DNA of 62,158 bases from Woeseiaceae bacterium (GTDB lineage Bacteria > Pseudomonadota > Gammaproteobacteria > Steroidobacterales > Woeseiaceae): assembly GCA_029246105.1 (NCBI GenBank), contig JAQWOA010000043.1, forward strand, positions 1 to 62,158, read 5' to 3'. The position numbers and the translations under genes are program-made. The notes beneath the pieces were generated by a model, which was not told the origin of the DNA, did not search any database, and saw only the letters and a program-made list of their open reading frames with translations. Positions 53,414-61,600 of this stretch are shown here, piece after piece; the stretch's first letter is position 1; every line of letters begins with the position of its first letter.

Positions 53414-54667
53414 TTAAAGTTCATCCAGACCGTTTTGCTTGAGTAATTCTTGTATCTCGACCGGTTTACCGCAGGCTACTGAGGTTTCAGCTGCAATGCC
53501 GACTACCACTGACCAGAAAGCATCCATCGCCGTTGGTCCGTTGCTTATGTTGGTATCGATACTGTTGATGAAATGCACATGCTCGAAGAACGTAGCGCCA
53601 TTATGGCCGGACTCTTCAATGGCAACGGGGTAACTTGGTGTTGTCATGCGAGACGGATAAGTCTCGCCTCCAAAAATTTCCAATCGAGATTTCAGTGTGT
53701 TGCCTGGCAGAAAATCTTGATTCTCCGAAGCATGTAGTCGGCCAATATCGCCGCAGAGGACAATTTCCTCATAAAACATTGGTGCAAACATAGCGAGTCC
53801 AAAGCTGCCCCGAACACCATTTTCGTACTCTATGACGACCATCGCATTGTCAAGGATGTCTGATTTAGCCTCTTCATACTCGAATTTCTTGAAGTTAACC
53901 GCCATGCTGCCGGTCGCAAATACACGTTTGGGTCTCGAATTTGCAAAGAGATTAATTAAATCGAAATAGTGGCAGCATTTTTCAACAAGCGTGCCACCTG
54001 AATATTTTGAGAACTTATTCCATTGGCCCACTTTATCGAGGAATGCCATGCGGTGCTCAACCATACTGATGACTTTGATGTCACCAAGTGTCTCGCGTTC
54101 TAATGCTTCATGAATGGCCTCGGTGTAAATTGCTTTATAACGATACTGTAGCCCAACTTGAAAAATTCCATCATAGGCGCTCGCAATCTGTGCGATCTCA
54201 TGGGCATCAGCAATGGTAGTTGCAACCGGCTTTTCGACTAGAACGTGCTTGCCGGATCTCACCGCACTTTTAACTGTATCAAGGTGCATGTAATTCGGTG
54301 TACAGATTATCAGGCCATCAACGTTCTTATCAGAGCAGGCTTCCTCGATAGATGCATATAACTTGAGCGGTTCATTGCTATGTATGGCATGTGCGTTTTT
54401 TGCATTCTCAATACTCAAGGGTTCGGGATCGTACACACCATTTATTGTTGCGCGGCCCTCAAAATTGGTAACGCGGATGTGTTCCTGACCCATTGTGCCA
54501 GCTCCGATTACATTAAATCGATATTTAGGCGCGTCACTCGCGAACAAGTACTTATCCTTGTCGGTAACAATATCAGTATGGCCATAACGACTTGCAAAAT
54601 CGCGGCTCCAGAATTCATTTCCCTTTGGCATCAGCATAACTCGATTGGTGTTAAATTGATCGACCAA
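53414..54667 (-). CDS. Gfo/Idh/MocA family oxidoreductase
   Basis: A 417-residue NAD(P)-dependent protein. The Rossmann motif GAGTMGQEHI begins only near residue 55, after an unusual ~50-residue N-terminal extension. The EKP motif is intact (VLVEKPVATT), and the catalytic-site segment reads GGTLVEKCCHYFDL with the conserved His. Family members oxidise sugars or inositols. One branch (GH188, as I recall) uses NAD to hydrolyse sulfoquinovosides, which would suit this locus, but I cannot tell the branch from sequence alone. TTG start with AGGA eleven bases upstream; an ATG ten codons on lacks a ribosome site. It is convergent with the TRAP operon. Confidence 0.82.
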   Translation of the reverse strand: MVDQFNTNRVMLMPKGNEFWSRDFASRYGHTDIVTDKDKYLFASDAPKYRFNVIGAGTMGQEHIRVTNFEGRATINGVYDPEPLSIENAKNAHAIHSNEPLKLYASIEEACSDKNVDGLIICTPNYMHLDTVKSAVRSGKHVLVEKPVATTIADAHEIAQIASAYDGIFQVGLQYRYKAIYTEAIHEALERETLGDIKVISMVEHRMAFLDKVGQWNKFSKYSGGTLVEKCCHYFDLINLFANSRPKRVFATGSMAVNFKKFEYEEAKSDILDNAMVVIEYENGVRGSFGLAMFAPMFYEEIVLCGDIGRLHASENQDFLPGNTLKSRLEIFGGETYPSRMTTPSYPVAIEESGHNGATFFEHVHFINSIDTNISNGPTAMDAFWSVVVGIAAETSVACGKPVEIQELLKQNGLDEL

Positions 54668-54921
54668 GATAGTCGAAGTCCTGCCCTACAGACTATCATG
54701 CCGCTGTAGTTTTTTGACCACTCCTATGCTTTATCATCCCTTCTGTAAGCAAAATAAATGAGATTTTAAGTTCACTATAATTTTCTTAAGACGTTGTTTT
54801 TCGGGGGCTCATAAGTAGAATATTAGATACACAGGCTTAATAGTGGTTAAAAAACCACAATATAGTAAAAAAAGAGACAAAAAAGTTGGCGTTGGTCTGT
54901 TAATGGTGATAATTTGAGGAA

Positions 54922-55017
54922 ATGCGCGTACTGACCGAGGCTTTCGTGGCCGCGGAAGGCACGCAATTATATACAGCGACCGGGGGATTGCTGAAGGGTA
55001 TTAATCTTTCCGGTTAA
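54922..55017 (+). other. Short ORF (31 codons) in the leader of the TonB receptor gene
   Basis: An ATG with GAGG three bases upstream opens a 31-codon frame ending LLKGINLSG before TAA, with GC-rich codons that stand out from the AT-rich surroundings. It may be a leader peptide or a relic of a lost gene. I do not recognise it. The gap 54668-55101 also holds a GTGGTT-AAAA-AACCAC inverted repeat (54843-54858). Confidence 0.3.
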
Positions 55018-55069
55018 CAAACGGCAGGCGCGGTCAATCTGGCCATGCTTGCTGCTAATGTAAGTATAA

Positions 55070-55086
55070 ACTGGGATTTTCCCAGT
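55070..55086 (+). promoter_or_regulatory. Hairpin directly before the TonB receptor ribosome site
   Basis: ACTGGGA-TTT-TCCCAGT is a perfect seven-pair stem with a three-base loop. Its 3' arm ends three bases before AAGGAAG (55090-55096), the ribosome site of the receptor gene. Such a structure could affect translation. No T-tract follows. Confidence 0.45.
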
Positions 55087-55101
55087 AATAAGGAAGTAAA
55101 A

Positions 55102-58100
55102 ATGAGTAAAAACAAAACTATGCAAAAAACTAAATTGGCTACCGCCATATCGACAGTTTTATGCATGGCAGCCAGCCCGGCAGTAGTTGCGCAGGACGAC
55201 ATCGAAGAAGTTGTTGTTACTGGTATTCGCGGCTCACTGCAGGCAGCTCTGGATGTCAAGCGTGAATCTTCCGGTGTGATGGACGCCATTTCCAATGAGG
55301 ATATCGGTAAGTTCCCTGATACCAACTTGGCAGAATCTCTCCAACGTATTACCGGTGTATCTATTAACCGCGTCGAGGGTGAGGGTTCTGAGGCCACGAT
55401 TCGTGGTTTTAGTGGTAGCTTCAACATGGTTACCTTGAACGGTCGACAAATGCCTTCTGCAGATGCTCGTCCTACGTTCTTTGGTATCAATGCCAACACA
55501 AACTCCGCTGATGAACGCTCGTTCGACTTCTCGAACCTAGCGTCTGAAGGCGTATCTGGTCTGCAAGTATACAAATCAGGTAAAGCAGCAGTTCCGTCTG
55601 GTGGTATTGGTGGTACGATTAATATCGAAACCATTTCTCCCCTGGATACGGGCAATGTCGCAACCTTCGGTATTAAAGCCGTATCGGATGGCGGTGCTCA
55701 TGATGGCATAACGCCGGAAATTAGTGGTTTGGGTAGTTGGGTAAATGATTCAGGCACCTTCGGCGTAGCCGCTTTTGGTTCCTACCAGGATCGTAATTAC
55801 ACCAACCGTACAGCGCTTCAGGGTAACATCGTATGGCAGAACCCATTCGATGCAACTATCCCAGCATTTGCTGGCGCAACTATCGTCAACCCACCGCCAG
55901 CTGATCGTCTGACTGGTTTCCCACGTTCTGCAACTCTCGTATATTCTGAGGCGCAACGTGAGCGTATTAACGGTATGTTGACTTTACAGTTCGCACCTAA
56001 TGATCAGTTGACCATTACCGCTGACGCGATGTTTGCGCAGAATGATCAAAGCTCAAAAGCTGTTTCGGATTTGCCGTACTTCGTACGTCAGTTCGATTTC
56101 GTTGCATTTGATGATGATCCGGTTGTTAGTCTTCCGCTCTTCATAGGTGAGCCACTTGTTTCTGGTGGTGGTAGTGACTTTACTCAAGCGGGTAAAGAGC
56201 TTCCACATCGAAACAGTCTCTTTAAAGTGCGAGATACACTGCAAAGCGTTGGTTTCAATGTTGACTATGTAGTTAATGACAATCTGACAGTTAACGCTGA
56301 CATCGCTACTAGTAAAGCGATTGCCGGTGGTAATTTCCCAGCTGGTAGCATCACCGAAGGTGTTTCTATTGGTGGTCAGGCTGTAGCTGCTCAGTTCATT
56401 GATTATCGTTCTGAAATACCTCTAACGGTTCAGACCATTGCTGACGGTTCAGGTCCAACCAGCTCAAATGTTAACGGTACAGTTGTTAACTTCGCTGGTG
56501 GTAACAAGAACGGTGTATGGGAGAAGTCGGATCTGGGTTCTCAGTACACTCTACGTAACTACAGTGATCAGGAAAGCACCATTAACCAAGCGCATTTGAA
56601 CGCTTCTTGGGATAATGGCGGTCCAATCAGAGCTAATTTTGGTATGAGCTACGTTGATTACGACATGGCTCACTATTCGTCAGGTCAACGCGACGAGCTC
56701 GGTGGTTGGAATACTGGCTTCATTGGCGATATCCCGACTCTGATGGGCAACGATGCAATTGAAACAATTTGTATCACCTGTAAGTTTAGAGACGACGACA
56801 ATCGCATCCTTCCGTTGGATACAATCATCGCAGATTATACCGCTGCTGGTGGTACCGTAGCTGCAGGCTCAAAGCCTCGTAGAACCGGTGATGTTTCCTT
56901 CTATGTTGATCCGATCGCTATGGCAAAAGCCTTTGACGGCTTTACCAATGGTGGCGGAAAAGTATTTGACGAAGGTAACCGTAATGTAAACAGTGAAGAT
57001 GACAACCATATCAGTGAAGACTCACTATCGGTCTTTGCAGAGTTCATCGCGGACGGCGAAATCAACGACATGCCTGTACAGGTTGTAGTTGGCTTGCGTC
57101 ATGAGTCCACGGAAGTATTGTCATCATCTCTCCAGAATATACCTGTAGAGAAAAACTGGACGTCGGATAATGACTTCGGCACGGTGATGGGTGCAACAGT
57201 ATCGTCTGTTGAGCAGGACTTTTCGTACAACAACTTCCTGCCTAGCCTTGACGTATCGTTGGATCTTAGCGAAAACCTGAAATCTCGCGTTTCTTTCAGT
57301 AAGACTCTCGCGAGACCATCACTATCCAGTATGTTCCTTAAGGTTAATGCTGGTAGCCCAGACACGGCAACGTATCTAGGTGGTAAAGCTAGTGGTAGTA
57401 GAGGTAACGCAGCACTGTTGCCGTTGGTGTCGAATAACTTCGACTTGTCGCTTGAGTACTACTATGGAGAAGGCAGTGCCGTAACGGTTGCTTACTTCAA
57501 TAAGTCGATAGCGAACTTCATCGGTAATGAGCAGGTAACTGATAACCTGTTTGGTCTGCGTGACGTTGCTAGTGGTAAGACTGGTACGCGATCCGGTGCA
57601 GCTGTTGCTGCCCTGCTTGCAGGTGGCTGGTTGGTGACTGAGACAAATATGTTCTCAATGACCGCGATTCTTGATAACCCAACTGTGTACCCAACGGGCG
57701 CAGCGGCATTCATAGATCCTAGTCAAACGGGTGGTTCTGCGTTGTCATCTAACCTCGCAACCGTATACGACATTAGCCCGAATGCAGCTGATCCATTGCT
57801 GGACTTCATTATCCAGCAGCCTACGAACGCGGCAACTGCCGGTATCGAGGGTTGGGAGTTGAACTGGGTGCACTTCTTCACTGGTGCGTTCACCGGCTTC
57901 GGCTTACAGGCTAACGCGACATTCGTAAGCGGTGATATTGGCTTCGACAATTACGCTGACCCAAGTGCGGCTGATCAGTTTGCTCAGACCGGCTTGTCAG
58001 ACTCTGCGAACCTCATTCTCTTCTATGAGAACGACAAGTACGCTGCGCGAGTTCTTTATAACCAGCGCGGTGAGTTCCTGTCGAACACCAACATTGGTGA

Positions 58101-58302
58101 CCGGGTTCCACGGTTTGTTGACGCGTATTCGCAGCTTGATATCAACGCGAGCTATGCCGCAACCGATAATCTGACCTTGACCTTGGAAGGCATTAACATG
58201 CTTGAAGAACCAGTTGTCTTCCGTGGCCGAACAGAGACGCAAGTACAGTCCTTCGTGGAAGGTGATATGCGTGTGATGTTTGGTGCGAGGTACAACTTCT
58301 AA
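55102..58302 (+). CDS. TonB-dependent outer-membrane receptor
   Basis: A 1066-residue outer-membrane transporter. I start at ATG 55102 (AAGGAAG five bases upstream) because the in-frame ATG 55045 would place a hydrophilic extension before the signal peptide. The signal ends near VVAQ and is followed at once by the TonB box IEEVVVTG. The plug domain has the segment EDIGKFPDTNLAESLQRITG and ATIRGFSGSFNMVTLNGRQM. The long barrel ends in Phe (GARYNF), as needed for insertion. This subclass is abundant in Xanthomonas, Caulobacter and marine gammaproteobacteria and commonly imports oligosaccharides. The MFS and oxidoreductase genes downstream suggest a sugar ligand. A strong terminator follows. Confidence 0.95.
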   Translation: MSKNKTMQKTKLATAISTVLCMAASPAVVAQDDIEEVVVTGIRGSLQAALDVKRESSGVMDAISNEDIGKFPDTNLAESLQRITGVSINRVEGEGSEATIRGFSGSFNMVTLNGRQMPSADARPTFFGINANTNSADERSFDFSNLASEGVSGLQVYKSGKAAVPSGGIGGTINIETISPLDTGNVATFGIKAVSDGGAHDGITPEISGLGSWVNDSGTFGVAAFGSYQDRNYTNRTALQGNIVWQNPFDATIPAFAGATIVNPPPADRLTGFPRSATLVYSEAQRERINGMLTLQFAPNDQLTITADAMFAQNDQSSKAVSDLPYFVRQFDFVAFDDDPVVSLPLFIGEPLVSGGGSDFTQAGKELPHRNSLFKVRDTLQSVGFNVDYVVNDNLTVNADIATSKAIAGGNFPAGSITEGVSIGGQAVAAQFIDYRSEIPLTVQTIADGSGPTSSNVNGTVVNFAGGNKNGVWEKSDLGSQYTLRNYSDQESTINQAHLNASWDNGGPIRANFGMSYVDYDMAHYSSGQRDELGGWNTGFIGDIPTLMGNDAIETICITCKFRDDDNRILPLDTIIADYTAAGGTVAAGSKPRRTGDVSFYVDPIAMAKAFDGFTNGGGKVFDEGNRNVNSEDDNHISEDSLSVFAEFIADGEINDMPVQVVVGLRHESTEVLSSSLQNIPVEKNWTSDNDFGTVMGATVSSVEQDFSYNNFLPSLDVSLDLSENLKSRVSFSKTLARPSLSSMFLKVNAGSPDTATYLGGKASGSRGNAALLPLVSNNFDLSLEYYYGEGSAVTVAYFNKSIANFIGNEQVTDNLFGLRDVASGKTGTRSGAAVAALLAGGWLVTETNMFSMTAILDNPTVYPTGAAAFIDPSQTGGSALSSNLATVYDISPNAADPLLDFIIQQPTNAATAGIEGWELNWVHFFTGAFTGFGLQANATFVSGDIGFDNYADPSAADQFAQTGLSDSANLILFYENDKYAARVLYNQRGEFLSNTNIGDRVPRFVDAYSQLDINASYAATDNLTLTLEGINMLEEPVVFRGRTETQVQSFVEGDMRVMFGARYNF

Positions 58303-58336
58303 GTAGAAGTTACCAAGTTCAGAAGCAACACCTAAG

Positions 58337-58373
58337 TACCCACCGGCATTTCTATGTCGGTGGGTATTTTTTT
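58337..58373 (+). terminator. Intrinsic terminator after the TonB receptor gene
   Basis: TACCCACCG pairs with CGGTGGGTA over nine perfect pairs, extendable to about thirteen with one G-U, and seven T follow. It lies 34 bases after the receptor stop and should make the receptor gene its own transcription unit, separate from the MFS gene. Confidence 0.88.
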
Positions 58374-58580
58374 GCTCTTTTTTTGATAGGAAAAAATTAC
58401 TTTTCTCTGACGCTGGAGCGATGGGTTTTGGGTATCGATGATGTGACAAAGCGAATAGGGCTATCTATTGATACAACCGGTAAATAGTTTTGCCCAATGA
58501 TTGAGAGTCGGTATGTATGCGTCGATACGTATGTGATATTATTCTTGACGCTCGCCAAAAGCGCGGGTGGAGTCAATGAG

Positions 58581-58610
58581 CGTAACGTGTCGGTGTTACG
58601 ACAGCGCTGT
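58581..58610. promoter_or_regulatory. Two palindromes upstream of the MFS gene, one LacI-like
   Basis: CGTAAC-GTGTCGGT-GTTACG (58581-58600) is a six-base inverted repeat with an eight-base centre. It abuts ACAGCGCTGT (58601-58610), a perfect ten-base palindrome with the AGCGCT core seen in LacI-family operators. They lie about 100-130 bases before the MFS start and may be operator sites. The rest of 58374-58708 shows no gene. Confidence 0.4.
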
Positions 58611-58708
58611 GAAGAATAAAAATTAACGCGGCACTGGTAAGGAAACGCCTATGTTTAATGCTTCCTCTTCTGTCTCCCATAAAACCAGAATGAAAAGGTA
58701 AGGAATCT

Positions 58709-60307
58709 ATGGATACGAACTCTGTAATGAACACTGACCGCGATATTGATAGGGATAAATTGTTTTTGGGTATCTGCATGGCTTTACTGCCAACTGCTTT
58801 CTCTTTTGTAATAGTAAGTAATATTTTGGGTCAATTAAAAACTGAATTTATTCTTACCAATGCGGATGTTGGTTATATAGGTGGAGCAGCAATGTGGGGG
58901 ATGACCATTTCTTTGCTGACAGTTGGCCCTTTTATGGAAAAATTTGGTCTGAAAATTGCGACGGTATGTGCGTTCTTTGGCCATCTTTTAGGTGTCACTT
59001 TATTTTTAATAGGCTATTTCTTTGCAGGTGAGCCCTCAGCATTTTGGATTTTATTTATGGGCGCTATTGGTATGGGTTTTGGCAATGGCATGATTGAAGT
59101 TGCTGGTAATCCGTTGACGGCGGCTTTGTATCCTGACAATAAAACAACAAAACTAAATCACTTCCATGGTTTTTATATGGGAGGACTTGTTTTTGGGGGT
59201 TTGATTGGTTGGGCAATGTCGCAAATTGGGTCAATAGGAGTTCTTGATGTTGGCCATTGGACTGCGCAAATGGCAGTCGTGTATATCCCTATTCTTATAT
59301 ATGGGTATCTGCTCTTTCCAAGTAAATTTCCAAAAACTGAAATCGCTGAAGCGGGTGTTCCTATCAGAGAGATGTTTCACTACACCTTCACCAGTCCTAA
59401 AGTACTGGGCTTAATTTTATTGACGGTATTCACACTTGGTATGGAAATGGGCCCCATGCGCTGGATCCCTGACTTACTATCAAATGCTGGTTTGCCTGGA
59501 ATATTAGTGTTGGTTTGGATGAGCGGACTGATGTTTCTCTTGCGAATGTATGCAGGGCCCTTGGTTGAAAAATTTTCCCCAACAGGAATGCTTTTAGGTG
59601 GGTCAATTTTAACTTTTATTAGCCTTTTGTTATTCAGTTATGTAGAGACAAATATTCTCCCATTGATGTTTGCTGGCGCTGTTTTTGCTGCAGGTATGGC
59701 TTTTTTTGTACCCAACATGATTGGAATTATGAGTGAGCGGTTCCCTAAGGCAGGGTCTTTGGGTATTGTGCTATTAATCGGAATGGGTTTTGCGGGAGGA
59801 GGAGTTACCAATGCTTTAATCGGAGAGGTTGCTGATGGTTACCTTCCCGAAGCATTGGATGAGCAATCTACGGTTCAAATTCTTGAGCAGGTAGAGCAAG
59901 AGTTCCCAGTGTATCTAAACGAGGCGATTCAAGCGCAAGGTAATCCTGAGGCTATGCAGCAAATAGGGTATCGTGAAGCTGATATCCAAAATATTTTAGC
60001 AAGAACAGAAGCTGCTCTCGATTATTATCGTCAAAATAATCTATTAGAGGGCGTTACAACTGGTAATGCGCTTCGGGCTCTAATTTCTTCTGGCATATCT
60101 CAGGAAGCTGAGCTAATACAAGAGGCTTCAGCAACACTGGGGCCTGCAGATAATTATGGAGGGCGTATGGCCTTTCGATGGTTATCGACTATTCCAGTTG
60201 GAGTTGGAATAATATTTTTAGTGTGGTTTATCAAGGATAGTCGTACTGGTGGTTACACAGTAGTACATTTAGAAAAAAGACGTTCAGATGATGAGTCCCT
60301 TGTATAA
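58709..60307 (+). CDS. MFS transporter, FucP-like sugar permease with a hydrophilic insert
   Basis: A 532-residue inner-membrane carrier. About twelve membrane helices are visible. GFGNGMIEVAGNPLTAALYP and NHFHGFYMGGLVFGGLIG resemble the sugar:proton symporters of the FucP group. Between the eleventh helix (ending ALIGEVAD, near residue 385) and the last helix (starting near residue 490) lies a ~105-residue charged, Glu/Gln-rich, probably helical segment absent from ordinary 400-450-residue relatives. AAGGAA precedes the ATG. The next gene is a Gfo/Idh oxidoreductase, so the carrier likely brings in the sugar that enters the periplasm through the TonB receptor. Confidence 0.85.
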   Translation: MDTNSVMNTDRDIDRDKLFLGICMALLPTAFSFVIVSNILGQLKTEFILTNADVGYIGGAAMWGMTISLLTVGPFMEKFGLKIATVCAFFGHLLGVTLFLIGYFFAGEPSAFWILFMGAIGMGFGNGMIEVAGNPLTAALYPDNKTTKLNHFHGFYMGGLVFGGLIGWAMSQIGSIGVLDVGHWTAQMAVVYIPILIYGYLLFPSKFPKTEIAEAGVPIREMFHYTFTSPKVLGLILLTVFTLGMEMGPMRWIPDLLSNAGLPGILVLVWMSGLMFLLRMYAGPLVEKFSPTGMLLGGSILTFISLLLFSYVETNILPLMFAGAVFAAGMAFFVPNMIGIMSERFPKAGSLGIVLLIGMGFAGGGVTNALIGEVADGYLPEALDEQSTVQILEQVEQEFPVYLNEAIQAQGNPEAMQQIGYREADIQNILARTEAALDYYRQNNLLEGVTTGNALRALISSGISQEAELIQEASATLGPADNYGGRMAFRWLSTIPVGVGIIFLVWFIKDSRTGGYTVVHLEKRRSDDESLV

Positions 60308-60427
60308 TTGATGGTAATTTTATTGTTGGTATTGATTTTCGATATCCTTACTAATAATCAAGATCTGGAATTTTATATTTTTGGACCAATAAATTATGGT
60401 TAACACTTTAAGACTAGGAAGCGTAAA

Positions 60428-61552
60428 GTGAATATTGCAATTGTAGGTTTAGGATTTGGAGCTGAATTCATTCCGATTTATCAAAAGCATCCTGATGCAA
60501 ATATGTATGCAATCTGTCAGCGCTCGGAATCAGAACTTAATAAAGTAGGAGATGCTTTCAATATTGATCCAGATAAGCGTTATCGTTCTTATGAAAAGCT
60601 ACTAGAGGATCCAAATGTTGATGCTGTACATATAAATACTCCTATTCAGCTTCATGCAGAACATTCGTTAATGGCTTTGCGTGCGGGCAAGCATGTTTGC
60701 TGCACTGTACCCATGGCAACAACTGTTGAGGATTGTAAGGAGATTGTAGAATTAGTCGCGGAGACGGGATTAAAATACACAATGGCAGAGACGGTTGTTT
60801 ATAGTCGTGAATATCTGTTTGTAAAAGAGCTTTACGAGAAAGGTGAATTAGGAAAAATTCAATTTTTGCAAGCGAGTCATCCACAAGATATGGAGGGGTG
60901 GCCCGAATATTGGCAGTATATGAAACCTATGCATTACGCAACGCATGTTGTCAGCCCCGTACTTGGGTTGACCAACAAAGAAGCAGAATACGTATCATGT
61001 TTCGGTTCGGGCACCATTAGCGATGATCTTATCGAGAAATCAGGCTCATCTTTTGCGTTTGAAACTTGCCATATTAAGTTGAAGGATTCTGATCTGTCAG
61101 CTCATATTTATCGTTCATTGTTTGATATGTCGCGTCAATATCGAGAGAGTTTTGATGTTTACGGAACTAAAAAATCATTTGAATGGCAGCTCATTGAGGG
61201 AGAGGATCCAGTTCTTCATACGGGAAGCAAGCCTGAACCAGAAAAAGCGGAACGTGTTAAGGTGCCGGATTATGGCCATTTGCTGCCGGAAGAGATTCGC
61301 GAGTTTACATTGGAAGGAGTGTATGATGCAGATGAGCATGCTCATTTATCCTTTATCCAGGGTGCTGGCCATGGAGGTTCCCACCCACACCTAGTGAATG
61401 AGTTTGTCGATTCTGTTGTTAATGATCGAGATCCTTATCCTAATGCTATCCAATCAGCAAATTGGACATGTGTTGGTTTGTTGGCTCATGAGTCAGCTAT
61501 GGAAGGCGGTATCATTAAAAAACTACCTGATTTTACATTGTCAAAAACATAG
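60428..61552 (+). CDS. Gfo/Idh/MocA family oxidoreductase lacking the EKP lysine
   Basis: A 374-residue protein with the Rossmann motif IVGLGFGAEF at the N-terminus and the alpha/beta C-terminal domain of the family. Where members have C-E-K-P, this one reads CCTVPMATT, so the conserved lysine used for substrate and cofactor contact is replaced by Val. The C-terminal part has a His/Gly-rich loop (GAGHGGSHPHLVNEF) that could bind metal or sugar. GTG start with AGGAAG six bases before it. It lies between a sugar MFS and a PQQ dehydrogenase, so a sugar or sugar-acid substrate is likely; whether it is a dehydrogenase is uncertain. Confidence 0.82.
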   Translation: MNIAIVGLGFGAEFIPIYQKHPDANMYAICQRSESELNKVGDAFNIDPDKRYRSYEKLLEDPNVDAVHINTPIQLHAEHSLMALRAGKHVCCTVPMATTVEDCKEIVELVAETGLKYTMAETVVYSREYLFVKELYEKGELGKIQFLQASHPQDMEGWPEYWQYMKPMHYATHVVSPVLGLTNKEAEYVSCFGSGTISDDLIEKSGSSFAFETCHIKLKDSDLSAHIYRSLFDMSRQYRESFDVYGTKKSFEWQLIEGEDPVLHTGSKPEPEKAERVKVPDYGHLLPEEIREFTLEGVYDADEHAHLSFIQGAGHGGSHPHLVNEFVDSVVNDRDPYPNAIQSANWTCVGLLAHESAMEGGIIKKLPDFTLSKT

Positions 61553-61600
61553 AAAAATTTACCTTTTATTAAAATATAAACGGAACGAGGCATCGAACTG

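Noticed and set aside
55014-55655. Long antisense frame over the start of the TonB receptor gene
   Set aside because: It is a shadow of the strongly supported receptor; low-complexity content and no ribosome site. The same holds for the long antisense frames at 26698-27333, 39833-40612 and 42358-43227.
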